Assembly: GCF_029868745.1 (NCBI RefSeq)
Contig: NZ_JARWOP010000163.1
Coordinates: 1-59,442, forward strand
From: Nocardia wallacei
GTDB lineage: Bacteria > Actinomycetota > Actinomycetes > Mycobacteriales > Mycobacteriaceae
Length of the DNA: 59,442 nt
Direction: 5' to 3'
The position numbers were made by a program, and so were the translations under genes. Of the stretch, positions 26,799-36,598 are shown piece after piece (position 1 is the first letter of the stretch; every line of letters begins with the position of its first letter). Below the pieces are notes generated by a model. The model had not been told where the DNA came from and did no database searches. It worked only from the letters and a program-made list of their open reading frames with translations.

Positions 26799-29700
26799 GG
26801 CTGCACCGGCTGAAGATGACGGCCTTCGGGCCCTTCGCCGAGACGGCGACAGTAGATTTCGACGAACTCGGCGCCGACGGACTGTTCCTGCTGCACGGGC
26901 AGACCGGCGCCGGAAAAACCACGGTGCTCGACGCGATCGCGTTCGCGCTCTACGGGCGGGTGCCGGGCGCGCGTGGGGAGAGCAAGCGGCTGCATTCCGA
27001 TCACGCCGACCCGCAACTCCCGCCGCGGGTGATGTTGGAGGCCACGCTCGGCGGCCGCCGGCTGCGCCTGATCCGCTCCCCGGAATTCCAGCGCCCGAAG
27101 AAGCGCGGTACCGGATGGGCCACCGAACAGGCCGCCGCGACATTGGAATGGCTGGACGGGCGCGGCCATGCCAACCTCTCCCGCATACCGGATATCGGCG
27201 ACGAGATACTCCGCCTGCTCGGCATGAGCGCCGACCAGTTCTTCCAGGTGGTGCTGCTACCGCAGGGCGATTTCGCGCGTTTCCTGCGCGCGGACAACGA
27301 GGATCGCGAGAAGCTGCTCGAAAAGCTCTTCGACACCGAACGTTTCGGCACCGCCGAGCAGTGGCTCGCGCAGCGCCGCCGCGAGAGCGGCGCCGATCTG
27401 GAGACGCAGCGCCAGCACATCGACAGGCTGATCGCACAGGTGGGCGGCGCCGCCGGACTCGGCGCCACCGAAACCGTCGCTCCGCTGGAGTCGGTCGACT
27501 GGTCGCAGCGACTCCTGACCACCGCCCGCACCGACCTCGCCACCGCGACCACGGAACTCCAACGCTGCCAGCAGGTTTCGGCCCGCGCCCAGACCGCGGC
27601 CGAGGAGCAGCGCCGCCTGCGCGACCTGCACCGCCGCCTGTCCGCCGCCCGCACCCAACTCGACGAGTACGCCGCGGCCGCCGACCACCGCGCCCAGCTC
27701 ACCGCCGAACTGGACCGCGCCCGCCGCGCCGAACCGGTAGCCGCGGCCTTGACCGAGGCCCGCTCGGCGGCCGTGGCACTGCGCCGCCGCACCGACGAGG
27801 CCCGCGCCACGGCCGAACGCCTGGCGACCCGCCTACTCGACCCACCCAGCGCCGAACTCCCCGGAACCCCTTGGGCAGCAGCAGATCTCGCCACCGCCGA
27901 ACTGGCAGACACAGCCCTGGCAACCGACCTGACCGAGCTGATCCCCACCCCGCCGCAGGCTCCCGAGTTCTGTAACGAAACCCCGGACTCGGATCGACCC
28001 GCGGGAGCAGCAGCCGCGTCGGCACAGGAAAAGTCCGAGCCGACCGGACATGTGCGGGCCGCAGCCAACTCGTCCGCGAAGACGTCGGGGGCCGAACACG
28101 TGCCAAGCGTGGGCGAGTCGGCTGAGGAGCTGTCAGGCTCGGCCGAAGACGTGCCGGCCGTAGGCGAGATGGTTGAGGAACTGTCGGGGTCGGCTGATCA
28201 TGGCGCGGCAGCGGGCCAGTCCGGCAAACATATACTGCGCGTGGCCGATCCGATCGACCCCGATGAGATCCTGTCGCCTGCGGTTGACTCGGTGGACTCA
28301 CCCGAAGTCGCGTTGTCCGTTGCCGACTCGCACGAGTCCGAGGAACTGGAGTTGTTCTCGATCGACAGCTTCCTCACTCCGAGTGCTAAAGGCCGGACTC
28401 GAAAGGCGGCCGAGTCCGCAGCTGAAAGGCAATCCGAGTCCGCTCCCGGGAAGCAGTCGGAGTCCGCTTCTGGGAAGCGGTCGGGGTCGGCGACCGGTAG
28501 GCGGCTCGAGTCCGTACCTGGACAGCGTTCCGAGTCCACTCCCGAGAATCGGCCCGAGTCGTCGCGTGCGGAGCGGTCCGGATCCCTGGCGGGTGACCGA
28601 ATCGGAACTCCCGCCGGGGACAGTCGGAAGACGCCGGACGGCGAGCGGAACCATGGGCAGGTTCATGATGAGTGGTCCGAGGGGCAACTTCATGGCAGGG
28701 ACGAGGCTCAGGTTCACGAGCGGTCCGTAGGGCAGGCTCATGAGCGGTTCGAGGGGCAGGCTCACGAGCGGTTCGAGGCGCAGGCACATGAGTGGTCTAA
28801 GGGACAAGCTCATGAGCGGGACGAGGCCCAGGTTCATGAGCGGTCCGAAGGTTCGGCCGGGGACAGGTCGTTGGTCGAGCGCTCCGGGGATTCGGCTGAG
28901 ATGCGGTCTGCGGCCCCGTCCGGGGAAACGGCCGGTGGGATCGAGGCGGCTGTGCGGGGGTGGTCGGCGCAGATCGGGGCGCTGGACGAGGTCCGGGCGG
29001 ATGCTGAGTCGGCAAAGTCGCTGGCGGCCGAATTGGCCGGGCTGCGTACCGAATACGCGAATTTGACCGGACGTGCCGAGAAGCTCGAATTGCGACGGGC
29101 TGAACTGCCCGAGTCCATCCGGACCGCCGAGGTGCGGTTGCGAGCGGCCGCCGATGCCATGGCCGGGCTGGCGGGGCTGGCAGCTGAATGCGAGCGGTTG
29201 CGGGCGGCCGCGACCGCCGCAGTGGATCTGGTGCGGTGCCGTGCCGAGGCCGCGCAGGCCCGCGAGGAGTACGAGACCGCCCGAACCGCGCACACCGATG
29301 CCCGTGAACACACGCTGGATGTGCGCGAGCGCCGCCTCGCGGGCATGGCCGCGGAGCTGGCGGGCGCGCTGGCGGACGGTACGCCGTGCGCGGTGTGCGG
29401 CGCCCCCGAGCATCCCGAACCGGCCCGGCCGACCGCCGCGGCCGCCACCCGGCGCGACGAGGAGCGGGCGGTCGCGGCCGAACGCGCCGCCGAGTCGACC
29501 CGCGATCGCGCACTGGCCCGCAGTACCGAGCTGGAGCGCCGGATCGAGGTGCTCGTGGAGCGTGGCGGCGACGGCGACAAGGCGGAGCTGGCCGCCGCCC
29601 TGACGGCCGCCACCGAAGGCTACGAGGCGGCGGGCCGCGCGGCTGCCCAGCACGACGATCTCACCGTGGAACTGGCCCGCCTGCGCACCGCCGAGACGCA

Positions 29701-30997
29701 GCTGCACGACGAACTGCGCGAACTCGAATCCCAGTGCAGCGCAGTGCAGGAACGCCTGCTGGCCGCCGACCGCCGCCTGGCCGAACTCACCGAACGCCTG
29801 CGGGAGGCGGCAGGCGCCGACGGTACGGTGGACCGCCGCCGAGCCCGGCTGGAGGCCTTGGTCCGCGACGCCACCGAACTGCGCGACGCACGTGTCGAAG
29901 TCGCCGCCGCTCGAGACCGGGTGACCGCGCTCTCCGCCCGCGTCGAGCAACTGGCACGCGCTGCGGGCCTGGTGCCGCGGTCGAAGAACGCTGCGGCCGA
30001 AGGTGTTTCGGACTCGGAGCGGTCCATTGCCAATACCCAGTCCGAAACAGGGCAGGTCGGAGGTGGTTCGGACTCGGAGCGGCCCAATGCCGCTACCCGT
30101 TCCGAGACATGGAACCATGACTTCGCCGTGCTGGCGTCCTACGCCAAAGTCGTGGACGCCGCCACCCGTACCGCCGAGCAGCAGTCGGAGATGGAGGCCG
30201 CGCTGGTCTCCGCCGACCGCGCCCGCGCGCACGCGGAGGCCGTGCTGGCGGAACCGGAGATCCGCGCCGCCGCCGACATCGAGTCCGCCGACCTCGACGA
30301 GCTGGAAACCGCTGTCGCACAAGCCCGCACCTGTCTGGACGCGGCGGTCGGCACCCACGCCGAGGCCACCCGCCGGGTGGCGCGGCTGGAGGAACTCGGC
30401 GGTCAGCTGTGGGCCGCGGTGGACCGCATCGCCCCCATGCAGCGGGCCCACGACGAGCTGGCCGGGCTGGCCGAGGTGGTGGCCGGTCGCGGCGAGAACA
30501 ACCGCCGGATGTCGCTGCGCTCCTACGTCCTGGCCGCCCGCCTGGAGGAGGTGGCGCTGGCAGGCTCCGTGCGGTTGCGCCGAATGTCCGGCGGCCGTTA
30601 CGAATTCGTGCACACCGACGCAGCCGGTCCGCGCGGCCGCCGGGGTGGTCTGGGCCTGGACGTCCGCGACGACTACACCGGCGCCATCCGTCCCGCCAAA
30701 ACCCTCTCCGGCGGCGAAACCTTCATGGCCTCACTGGCATTGGCGCTCGGCCTGGCCGACGTGGTGGCCGCGGAATCCGGCGGCCTGGTGCTGGACACCC
30801 TGTTCATCGACGAGGGCTTCGGCAGCCTCGACGCCGACACCCTCGACTCGGTCATGGGCGTACTCGACGAACTCCGTTCCGGCGGCAGGGTAGTCGGCGT
30901 CGTCAGCCACGTAGACGAAATGCGCCAACGCATCCCCAGCCGCCTACACGTAATCCGCGAACCCACCGGCTCCCGCCTCCAAACCATCGTCGCCTGA
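26795..30997 (+). CDS. sbcC: SbcC ATPase with long repeat-rich insertion
   Basis: Encodes 1400 residues, about 350 more than usual. Walker A GQTGAGKTT starts at residue 35, the zinc hook is CAVCG near 865, and the signature and Walker B are LSGGETFMASLAL and LFIDEGFGSLDAD near the C-terminus. Residues about 385-720 interrupt the first coiled-coil arm with Ser/Glu/Gly/Arg-rich low-complexity sequence containing two 8-residue repeat arrays. A 20-residue duplication interrupts the second arm (nucleotides 30001-30120). The frame is intact throughout. Operon with sbcD. Confidence 0.92.
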   Translation: MRLHRLKMTAFGPFAETATVDFDELGADGLFLLHGQTGAGKTTVLDAIAFALYGRVPGARGESKRLHSDHADPQLPPRVMLEATLGGRRLRLIRSPEFQRPKKRGTGWATEQAAATLEWLDGRGHANLSRIPDIGDEILRLLGMSADQFFQVVLLPQGDFARFLRADNEDREKLLEKLFDTERFGTAEQWLAQRRRESGADLETQRQHIDRLIAQVGGAAGLGATETVAPLESVDWSQRLLTTARTDLATATTELQRCQQVSARAQTAAEEQRRLRDLHRRLSAARTQLDEYAAAADHRAQLTAELDRARRAEPVAAALTEARSAAVALRRRTDEARATAERLATRLLDPPSAELPGTPWAAADLATAELADTALATDLTELIPTPPQAPEFCNETPDSDRPAGAAAASAQEKSEPTGHVRAAANSSAKTSGAEHVPSVGESAEELSGSAEDVPAVGEMVEELSGSADHGAAAGQSGKHILRVADPIDPDEILSPAVDSVDSPEVALSVADSHESEELELFSIDSFLTPSAKGRTRKAAESAAERQSESAPGKQSESASGKRSGSATGRRLESVPGQRSESTPENRPESSRAERSGSLAGDRIGTPAGDSRKTPDGERNHGQVHDEWSEGQLHGRDEAQVHERSVGQAHERFEGQAHERFEAQAHEWSKGQAHERDEAQVHERSEGSAGDRSLVERSGDSAEMRSAAPSGETAGGIEAAVRGWSAQIGALDEVRADAESAKSLAAELAGLRTEYANLTGRAEKLELRRAELPESIRTAEVRLRAAADAMAGLAGLAAECERLRAAATAAVDLVRCRAEAAQAREEYETARTAHTDAREHTLDVRERRLAGMAAELAGALADGTPCAVCGAPEHPEPARPTAAAATRRDEERAVAAERAAESTRDRALARSTELERRIEVLVERGGDGDKAELAAALTAATEGYEAAGRAAAQHDDLTVELARLRTAETQLHDELRELESQCSAVQERLLAADRRLAELTERLREAAGADGTVDRRRARLEALVRDATELRDARVEVAAARDRVTALSARVEQLARAAGLVPRSKNAAAEGVSDSERSIANTQSETGQVGGGSDSERPNAATRSETWNHDFAVLASYAKVVDAATRTAEQQSEMEAALVSADRARAHAEAVLAEPEIRAAADIESADLDELETAVAQARTCLDAAVGTHAEATRRVARLEELGGQLWAAVDRIAPMQRAHDELAGLAEVVAGRGENNRRMSLRSYVLAARLEEVALAGSVRLRRMSGGRYEFVHTDAAGPRGRRGGLGLDVRDDYTGAIRPAKTLSGGETFMASLALALGLADVVAAESGGLVLDTLFIDEGFGSLDADTLDSVMGVLDELRSGGRVVGVVSHVDEMRQRIPSRLHVIREPTGSRLQTIVA
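28427..28849 (+). repeat. two 24-bp tandem repeat arrays inside sbcC
   Basis: Array A (about 28427-28620) repeats an 8-codon unit of the type R-S-E-S-x-P-G-x about eight times. Array B (28655-28849) has eight units of the type GQAHERFE, for example GGGCAGGCTCATGAGCGG then TTCGAG. Both have a 24-bp period, so length changes keep the frame. Array B is rich in histidine, unlike the rest of SbcC. Confidence 0.85.
30001..30120 (+). repeat. 60-bp tandem duplication inside sbcC
   Basis: Bases 30001-30060 and 30061-30120 are two copies of a 60-bp unit with most positions shared (AGGTGTTTCGGACTCGGAGC and AGGTGGTTCGGACTCGGAGC at their starts). They encode SDSERSIANTQSET and SDSERPNAATRSET. It lies in the C-terminal coiled-coil arm. 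Confidence 0.8.
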
Positions 30998-31162
30998 CCA
31001 CCCGAGCGTCCGCGCCGTTCCGCGACCAGTGCAACCAGGAACAACCACGCGAAATCGTGGCCGTCGCCCCGGGCCTGACAGGGATTCGACGCAAGGATTC
31101 ATGGTGGAATGGCGAAGGATTGCCGCTGCAACCGTTCTGACGGGACGCTAGGCTGCGTCGGC

Positions 31163-31683
31163 ATGAGTGGGCACGACATCAGGTCGATCGGGGAACGGTT
31201 GTACGCGGCCTTGGACGCGCAGGACTGGATCGAAATCGGCGCGCTCATCGCTCCGGAGTTGGTCGTGCAGGTGGGTAGCGGACCGGCGATGGGGCAGGCG
31301 GAGTGGCGGCGCAATCAGGAAGCCTTCTACCGCGGCTTCCCGGACGGCCGTCACCTCATCGACGAGGCGCTGGTCGACGGCACCCGCTTCGTGTCCCGCT
31401 GCAGGTTCGTCGGTACGCACACCGGCCCCTTCGACGGCCACCCCCGACAGGCGTCTCCGTATCGGTCGGTGTCATCCACATCGACCACTTCGCCGACGGG
31501 TTGCTCATCCGACATTACGGCCAATTAGACATGCACGGCCTGCTTCGACAGCTGAAGACGACTTGTGTAAGAACCGCTTTCGCAACACGTCCAAACACCG
31601 TCCGCACGACACCTCCAGCAACGCACGCGAGGGCGTGCGTCAGGCCGCCCCAGACCCCTCATGGTCCAGTAGCCAGCGTTTGA
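31163..31683 (+). pseudogene. SnoaL/NTF2-like protein, frameshifted
   Basis: The frame from the ATG at 31163 reads as a good NTF2-like protein (RLYAALDAQDWIEIGALIAP, EAFYRGFPDGRHLIDEALVD, FVGTHTGPFDGHP) and then becomes nonsense, ending at 31528. The continuation PTGVSVSVGVIHIDHFADGL and RHYGQLDMHGLLRQLK is found in another frame from about 31445. Restoring one C in the run of five at 31441-31445 would join them. Either a recent frameshift or a homopolymer sequencing error. It overlaps the end of ogt. Confidence 0.7.
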
Positions 31684-32149
31684 CCGGGAGCCCCCAGCGG
31701 AAGCCGCCGAGGGAGCCGTCCGTGCGCAGGACGCGATGGCAGGGGACGAAGAGGGCGGCGGCGTTGCGGGCGCAGGCGTTGGCGGCCGCGCGGATGGCCT
31801 CGGGGCGGCCGGACAGGTCGGCGAAAGCGGTGTAGGTCACCGGGTTTCCGGCGGGGACCTTGCGCAGCACCTCCCAGGCGTGCACGAGGAACGGGCCCGA
31901 GAGCTGCCGCACGGCGATGTCGTCGATCGCGAAAACGTCACCGGCGTGGAACTTTTCGACGGCTCGGGTGACCGCGCCGAGCGACGGTCGCTGCCGCAGC
32001 TCGGCGGGCCGCAGGCGCGGGTGGATCAGCACGCGCAGCTCCTCGGCGTCGCCGGTCCAGCCCGCGGCCAGGACGGCGCCGTCGGGATCGACCAGCGTGG
32101 TGAACGGCCCGACCGGCGTCGAGGTCGTCGCGTACTCGGCGGTTGTCAT
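31640..32149 (-). CDS. ogt: methylated-DNA--protein-cysteine methyltransferase
   Basis: Encodes 169 residues. The active-site motif FVPCHRVLRTDGSLGGFRWG contains the acceptor cysteine that takes methyl groups from O6-methylguanine, and VPAGNPVTYTAFADLSGRP is the DNA-binding HTH part. ATG overlaps the stop of the ada-alkA gene (ATGA), so the two alkylation-repair genes are one operon. Confidence 0.92.
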   Translation of the reverse strand: MTTAEYATTSTPVGPFTTLVDPDGAVLAAGWTGDAEELRVLIHPRLRPAELRQRPSLGAVTRAVEKFHAGDVFAIDDIAVRQLSGPFLVHAWEVLRKVPAGNPVTYTAFADLSGRPEAIRAAANACARNAAALFVPCHRVLRTDGSLGGFRWGLPVKRWLLDHEGSGAA

Positions 32150-33645
32150 TGCCGCACACTCACTTTCGCGGAACCGTTGGTGGCGCGGGCGGGCACGGCG
32201 CGTTCGGCCAGCGCGCGCTTCCACAGATGCATGGACAGGTAGGACCGCCACGGCGCCCACCGGGCGGTGTCGGTGAGGTCGATGCCGAACAGCGCCGCGC
32301 CCTGCCGCACCACCAGATCGGTGTGCAGCAGGATGTCGGGGTCGGCGAGCAGCCGCATGGTGACGTAGTCGGCGGTCCACGGCCCCACCCCGTCCAGCGC
32401 GAGTAGATCGCGGCGCACGTCGCCGGCGGTGCGCCCGGCGTGCAGGGACAGTTCGCCGGAGGCCAGTGCGCGCGCGGCCGACAGGATCGACGCCGTGCGC
32501 CGCGCCGGACCGGTGAGCACCTCGGCGCCGCGCTCGGCGATGGTCTCCGCGGTCGGGAACAGCCGCGGCACCGGCCCGTTGACATTGTCGCCGAGCGCCT
32601 CGACCAGCCGCGCGGTGTGCGTGGCCGCGGCCGACACCGAGATCTGCTGCCCGATCATGGTGCGCAGCAACAGTTCCGGGCCGTCCAGGCAGCCCGGCAC
32701 CCGGATGCCCGGGGTGATCGCCGGGCCGCGGAATCCGGCCGCGAGCGATTCGTCGATCCCGATCGGATCGGCGTCGAGGTCGAGCAGATGCCGCAGTCGC
32801 GCCACCGTCGGCGCCAGGTCCCGCATGTCGTGCAGCGCCAGCCCCGCGCGCACATGCCCCGCTTGGACGCTCAGTCGCACCGTCGCGTGCCCGTGGGGAG
32901 TGCGCAGGCTGCGTGTGTAGGTACCGTCCTCCCACAGCTCCAGCCCCGGCACCGCGTGCGACGACAGGAACCACTCCAACCAGGACCGATCGAGCGGTTC
33001 GCGATACGGCAGTCGCAGGGTGAGCATGCCGTTGGTGGCCGGCAGGGTATCGCCGCGCAGCCGCCGCGCCTCTTCCCGCAGTGTCGTGGGGCTGACCGCG
33101 AACACCTCGCGGACCGTGTCGTTGAACTGCCGGATGCTGGCGAAACCGGCGGCAAAAGCGATGTCGGACATCGGCATTCGGGTCGTCTGAATCAGCAGCC
33201 GGGCGGTGTGCGCGCGATGGGCGCGCGCCAGCGCCAGCGGCCCGGCGCCGAGTTCGGCGGTGAGCACCCGGGTCAGTTGCCGCTGCGAGTAGCCCAGCGC
33301 ACCGGCGAGCGCCGGCACCCCGCCGCGTTCGATGGTGCCGTCGGCGATCAGCCGCATCGCGCGGGCGGCCAGGTCGGCGCGGGTGTTCCACAGCGGCGAC
33401 CCGGGCGCGGCGTCGGGCAGGCAGCGACGGCAGGCCCGGAACCCGGATTGCTGCGCGGCCGCGGCCGTCGGTAGGAAGGTGACGTTGGTGCGCTTCGGAG
33501 TGATAGCAGGACACGATGGGCGGCAATAGATTCCGGTCGTCCGCACCGCGGTGACGAAGTGACCGTCGAATCGCACATCGCGGGTCGCTACGGCACGATA
33601 ACAGCGCTCGAAGTCCAGACCGTTCGCACTCACGCCGTCCACCAT
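32146..33645 (-). CDS. alkA: Ada-AlkA fusion: alkylation regulator and DNA glycosylase
   Basis: Encodes 499 residues in three parts. Residues about 10-85 are the Ada zinc domain (GIYCRPSCPAITPK and GFRACRRCLPD, four cysteines, the first accepting methyl from phosphotriesters). Residues about 95-195 are an AraC-type HTH (LAGALGYSQRQLTRVL, IAFAAGFASIRQFNDTV). The rest is an AlkA HhH-GPD glycosylase (GPELLLRTMIGQQISVSAA, LDGVGPWTADYVTMRL, catalytic Asp in LHTDLVV). This Ada-AlkA arrangement is typical of actinobacteria, with Ogt supplied separately next door. Confidence 0.92.
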   Translation of the reverse strand: MVDGVSANGLDFERCYRAVATRDVRFDGHFVTAVRTTGIYCRPSCPAITPKRTNVTFLPTAAAAQQSGFRACRRCLPDAAPGSPLWNTRADLAARAMRLIADGTIERGGVPALAGALGYSQRQLTRVLTAELGAGPLALARAHRAHTARLLIQTTRMPMSDIAFAAGFASIRQFNDTVREVFAVSPTTLREEARRLRGDTLPATNGMLTLRLPYREPLDRSWLEWFLSSHAVPGLELWEDGTYTRSLRTPHGHATVRLSVQAGHVRAGLALHDMRDLAPTVARLRHLLDLDADPIGIDESLAAGFRGPAITPGIRVPGCLDGPELLLRTMIGQQISVSAAATHTARLVEALGDNVNGPVPRLFPTAETIAERGAEVLTGPARRTASILSAARALASGELSLHAGRTAGDVRRDLLALDGVGPWTADYVTMRLLADPDILLHTDLVVRQGAALFGIDLTDTARWAPWRSYLSMHLWKRALAERAVPARATNGSAKVSVRQ

Positions 33646-33779
33646 GTCAGTCCGAGCCGATCCGCGCTAGCGGAAATCTGCCACCTTCCCCTACGGCTCG
33701 AATGTTGCATAGCGATGCACTATGGCTATTACCGTGGTTGCCGGAGATGAGCTGATTGCCCGGTACTCGTTTCCGCAGC

Positions 33780-34019
33780 TCAGCAACACCTGGTGCCCGG
33801 ATTGCGGGCCGCCGCGTCGTGCCGGTCCCGCCAGTACTCCCGCTCGCTCGGAATCGGCCGATCGGGGTGGTTGCGCCGCAGATGCTCGACGTACCGCGCG
33901 TAGTCCTGGCCACCGAGAATCGAGTTCATGTACCAGACGACGGCGCGCGCGCCACGTAGGACGGCCCACCCGGGACCGCTCCGCGTGGCGCGCGGTGTGT
34001 CGATACCCGGCTCGGTCAC
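33780..34019 (-). CDS. YbdD/YjiX family protein, CstA partner
   Basis: Encodes 79 residues with the family signature MNSILGGQDYARYVEHLRRN followed by HPDRPIPSEREYWRDR. YbdD-type proteins are small cytosolic partners of CstA peptide/pyruvate transporters and are nearly always encoded right after them. The GTG start overlaps the cstA stop (GTGA). Confidence 0.85.
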   Translation of the reverse strand: MTEPGIDTPRATRSGPGWAVLRGARAVVWYMNSILGGQDYARYVEHLRRNHPDRPIPSEREYWRDRHDAAARNPGTRCC

Positions 34020-36310
34020 TCCGGCGCCACGGCGGAGGCGGCTCCGGGTTCGTCGGTCCTGCCCGTCTTCGCCTGTTCTTCCCATTTCCGCTGCACCTCC
34101 TTCTCGGCCTTCGAGGCGAGAAATCCGCTGGGCCCGAAGATCTTCGACGGCGACTCCGGCGATTCGGTGGTCGGCCCGCCGCCCTTGCGCAGCGCCTGCA
34201 CGCAGACGATCAGACCCACCGCCGCCACGATCAGCACCAGCACCGCGAAGACGATCGACAGCGTGCCCTGGATGAAGGTGTTGCGCACCACCTTGTCCAT
34301 GTCCGCCATGGTCTTCGCGGGCGCCACGATCTTGCCGGCCTGTTGCGCGTCGCTGTAGATGCTGTGCTGCTTCCAGTATCCGATGTTCTTGTCGGCGGAG
34401 AAAATCTTCTGCCAGGAGGCCGTCATGGTGACGATGAGATCCCAGATCAGCGGCAGCGCGGGAATCCAGGCCCACTTGACCAGGCCCTTCTTCACCACGA
34501 TGACGAGCACGACGGTCAGCGCCACCGCGGCCAGCAGCTGGTTGGCGATACCGAACAGCGGATACAGCGTGTAGATGCCGCCCAGCGGATCGGTGACGCC
34601 CATCAGCAGCACCGAACCCCACGCCGCAACCACGACGAACGAGCACAGGAAAACACCCGGCCACCAGGACGGATTCTTGAACTTGGCGGCCGGGCCGCCG
34701 AAGTTGCCGAGGGTGTCCGACAGCATGAACCGCGCGACACGGGTACCGGCGTCGATCGTGGTGAGAATGAACAGCGCCTCGAACATGATCGCGAAGTGGT
34801 ACCAGAACGATTTGAGCCCGGTGCCGCCGATGAACTTGTGCATCACCTCGGCCATGCCGACGGCCAGCGTCGGCGCGCCGCCGGTGCGCGAGACGATGCT
34901 CTCCTCGCCGACATCCTTTGCGGCCTGGTTCAATTCGGCCGCGGTCATCGGATCGCCGCCGAGGCCCAGGCTGTTGGTGTAGGTCGCCGCCTTCTCCGCG
35001 GTGCCCCCGGTCGCGCCCGCGCCCGCGTTCATGGCGAAGTACAGATGCTGGTCGAGGATGCTGGCGGCGATGAGCGCCATCACCGCGACGAACGACTCCA
35101 TCAGCATGCCGCCGTAGCCGATCATCCGCGCCTGCGACTGCTTCTCCAGCAACTTCGGCGTGGTGCCCGAGGCCACCAGCGCGTGGAATCCGGACAGCGC
35201 GCCGCAGGCGATGGTGATGAACAGGAACGGGAACAGGCTGCCGGCGAACGACGGACCGCTGCTGTTACTCGCGAACTGTGAGATGGCCGGAGCCTTCAGC
35301 ACCGGCATGGTGACCACCACGCCGACCGCGAGCAGCACGATGGTGCCGACCTTCATGAACGTCGACAGATAGTCGCGCGGGGCCAGCAGCAGCCAGACCG
35401 GCAGCACCGAGGCGATGAAGCCGTAGACGATCAGCAGCCAGGCGATGGTGGTGCCGGACAGCGTGAACAGGTCGCGGCCCCAACCGGATTCGGAGACCCA
35501 GCGGCCCGAGATGATGGCCAGCAGCAACAGCGCGAAGCCGACGATCGAGATTTCGCCGACCTTCCCCGGCCGCACATAGCGCAGGTACAGGCCCATCAGC
35601 AGAGCGATCGGGATGGTCATCGAGATGGAGAACACGCCCCACGGGCTCCCGCCGTGCAGCTGCCCGTCCGCGCCCTTGGTGGCGGCCAGCGCGTTCACCA
35701 CGACGATGCCGAGCACGGCCAGCAGGATCACCATGATGACCAGCACCGCGATCAGCGCCGCCGCGCCGCCGACCACGCCGAGTTCGTCGCGGGCCATCTG
35801 GCCGAGACTGCGCCCGCGGCGTTTGGTCGACGCCCACAGCACCAGGTAGTCCTGCACCGCCCCGGCCAGCACCACGCCGACCACGATCCACAGCACGCCC
35901 GGCAGGTAGCCCATCTGCGCGGCGAGCACGGGGCCGACCAGCGGGCCCGCGCCAGCGATGGCGGCGAAGTGGTGACCGAACAGGACCCGCCGGTCCATCG
36001 GCATGTAGTCCTTGCCGTTCTCCATCTCCTCGGCGGGAGTGGCGACGCGGTCGTCGGGCTTGGTGATCTTCCATTCGATCAGCCGCGCGTAGAACTGGTA
36101 GGCGATGATGTAGGTGCAGACCGCGGCGACCACGATCCACACCGCGTTCACGTTCTCCCCGCGGGCGATGCCGAGCACGGCCCACGCCGCCGCGCCGAGG
36201 ACGGCGATGGCGAGGAAGATCCCCTTCTTGGCGGGCGTGATCGGGGAACGGTCCACGACTCCCACGGGAGGTAGGTCGGGGTCTGTTCGGAGGGCTTCGA
36301 TGGTCGCCAT
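34016..36310 (-). CDS. cstA: carbon starvation protein A, transporter
   Basis: Encodes 764 residues with about 16-18 hydrophobic segments. Family stretches are [52 protein letters not shown] and [19 protein letters not shown]. CstA transports peptides or pyruvate, with roles in carbon starvation. The C-terminal tail ([17 protein letters not shown]) is charged and cytoplasmic. ATG at 36310 with GGGAGAG nine bases upstream; forms an operon with the YbdD-like gene. Confidence 0.92.
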   Translation of the reverse strand: MATIEALRTDPDLPPVGVVDRSPITPAKKGIFLAIAVLGAAAWAVLGIARGENVNAVWIVVAAVCTYIIAYQFYARLIEWKITKPDDRVATPAEEMENGKDYMPMDRRVLFGHHFAAIAGAGPLVGPVLAAQMGYLPGVLWIVVGVVLAGAVQDYLVLWASTKRRGRSLGQMARDELGVVGGAAALIAVLVIMVILLAVLGIVVVNALAATKGADGQLHGGSPWGVFSISMTIPIALLMGLYLRYVRPGKVGEISIVGFALLLLAIISGRWVSESGWGRDLFTLSGTTIAWLLIVYGFIASVLPVWLLLAPRDYLSTFMKVGTIVLLAVGVVVTMPVLKAPAISQFASNSSGPSFAGSLFPFLFITIACGALSGFHALVASGTTPKLLEKQSQARMIGYGGMLMESFVAVMALIAASILDQHLYFAMNAGAGATGGTAEKAATYTNSLGLGGDPMTAAELNQAAKDVGEESIVSRTGGAPTLAVGMAEVMHKFIGGTGLKSFWYHFAIMFEALFILTTIDAGTRVARFMLSDTLGNFGGPAAKFKNPSWWPGVFLCSFVVVAAWGSVLLMGVTDPLGGIYTLYPLFGIANQLLAAVALTVVLVIVVKKGLVKWAWIPALPLIWDLIVTMTASWQKIFSADKNIGYWKQHSIYSDAQQAGKIVAPAKTMADMDKVVRNTFIQGTLSIVFAVLVLIVAAVGLIVCVQALRKGGGPTTESPESPSKIFGPSGFLASKAEKEVQRKWEEQAKTGRTDEPGAASAVAPE

Positions 36311-36598
36311 GCGAGCTACTCTCCCGTGCGTCAATGCTGGTCATGCGGAAACGGACACAACGTAGCCGAACCCGGGCGCGTTCGAGTTCGACTTAAGAAA
36401 GTCCGAACATATCGATCGGTACGTTCCTGTATCCGACTGTATGTTGTCACGCCGATCTCACATACTGCACGGTCGCTTCCGCTACTCGAGATGCGCGGCT
36501 ACGCGGGTTACGCGCGTGTCATCCCGACCGCGCGGCGGTGACCTTCTTCGTCCAGGCGCACCTCATCGCGCAGTCCGGACTCGGCGGGCGATGAGGGC

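Noticed and set aside
27001..28068. 355-codon minus-strand frame within sbcC
   Set aside because: Ser/Arg/Ala-rich shadow; sbcC on the + strand has all motifs.
28427..28849. Regular 24-bp repeats resembling a CRISPR array
   Set aside because: The units are contiguous with no unique spacers, the frame is open throughout, and they are coding repeats inside sbcC. No cas gene is in the window.
27960..28930. Frameshift or assembly error as the cause of the SbcC insertion
   Set aside because: The frame is continuous from Walker A to Walker B and the repeats keep the same frame; an error would not produce two in-frame arrays. Kept as a point for long-read confirmation.
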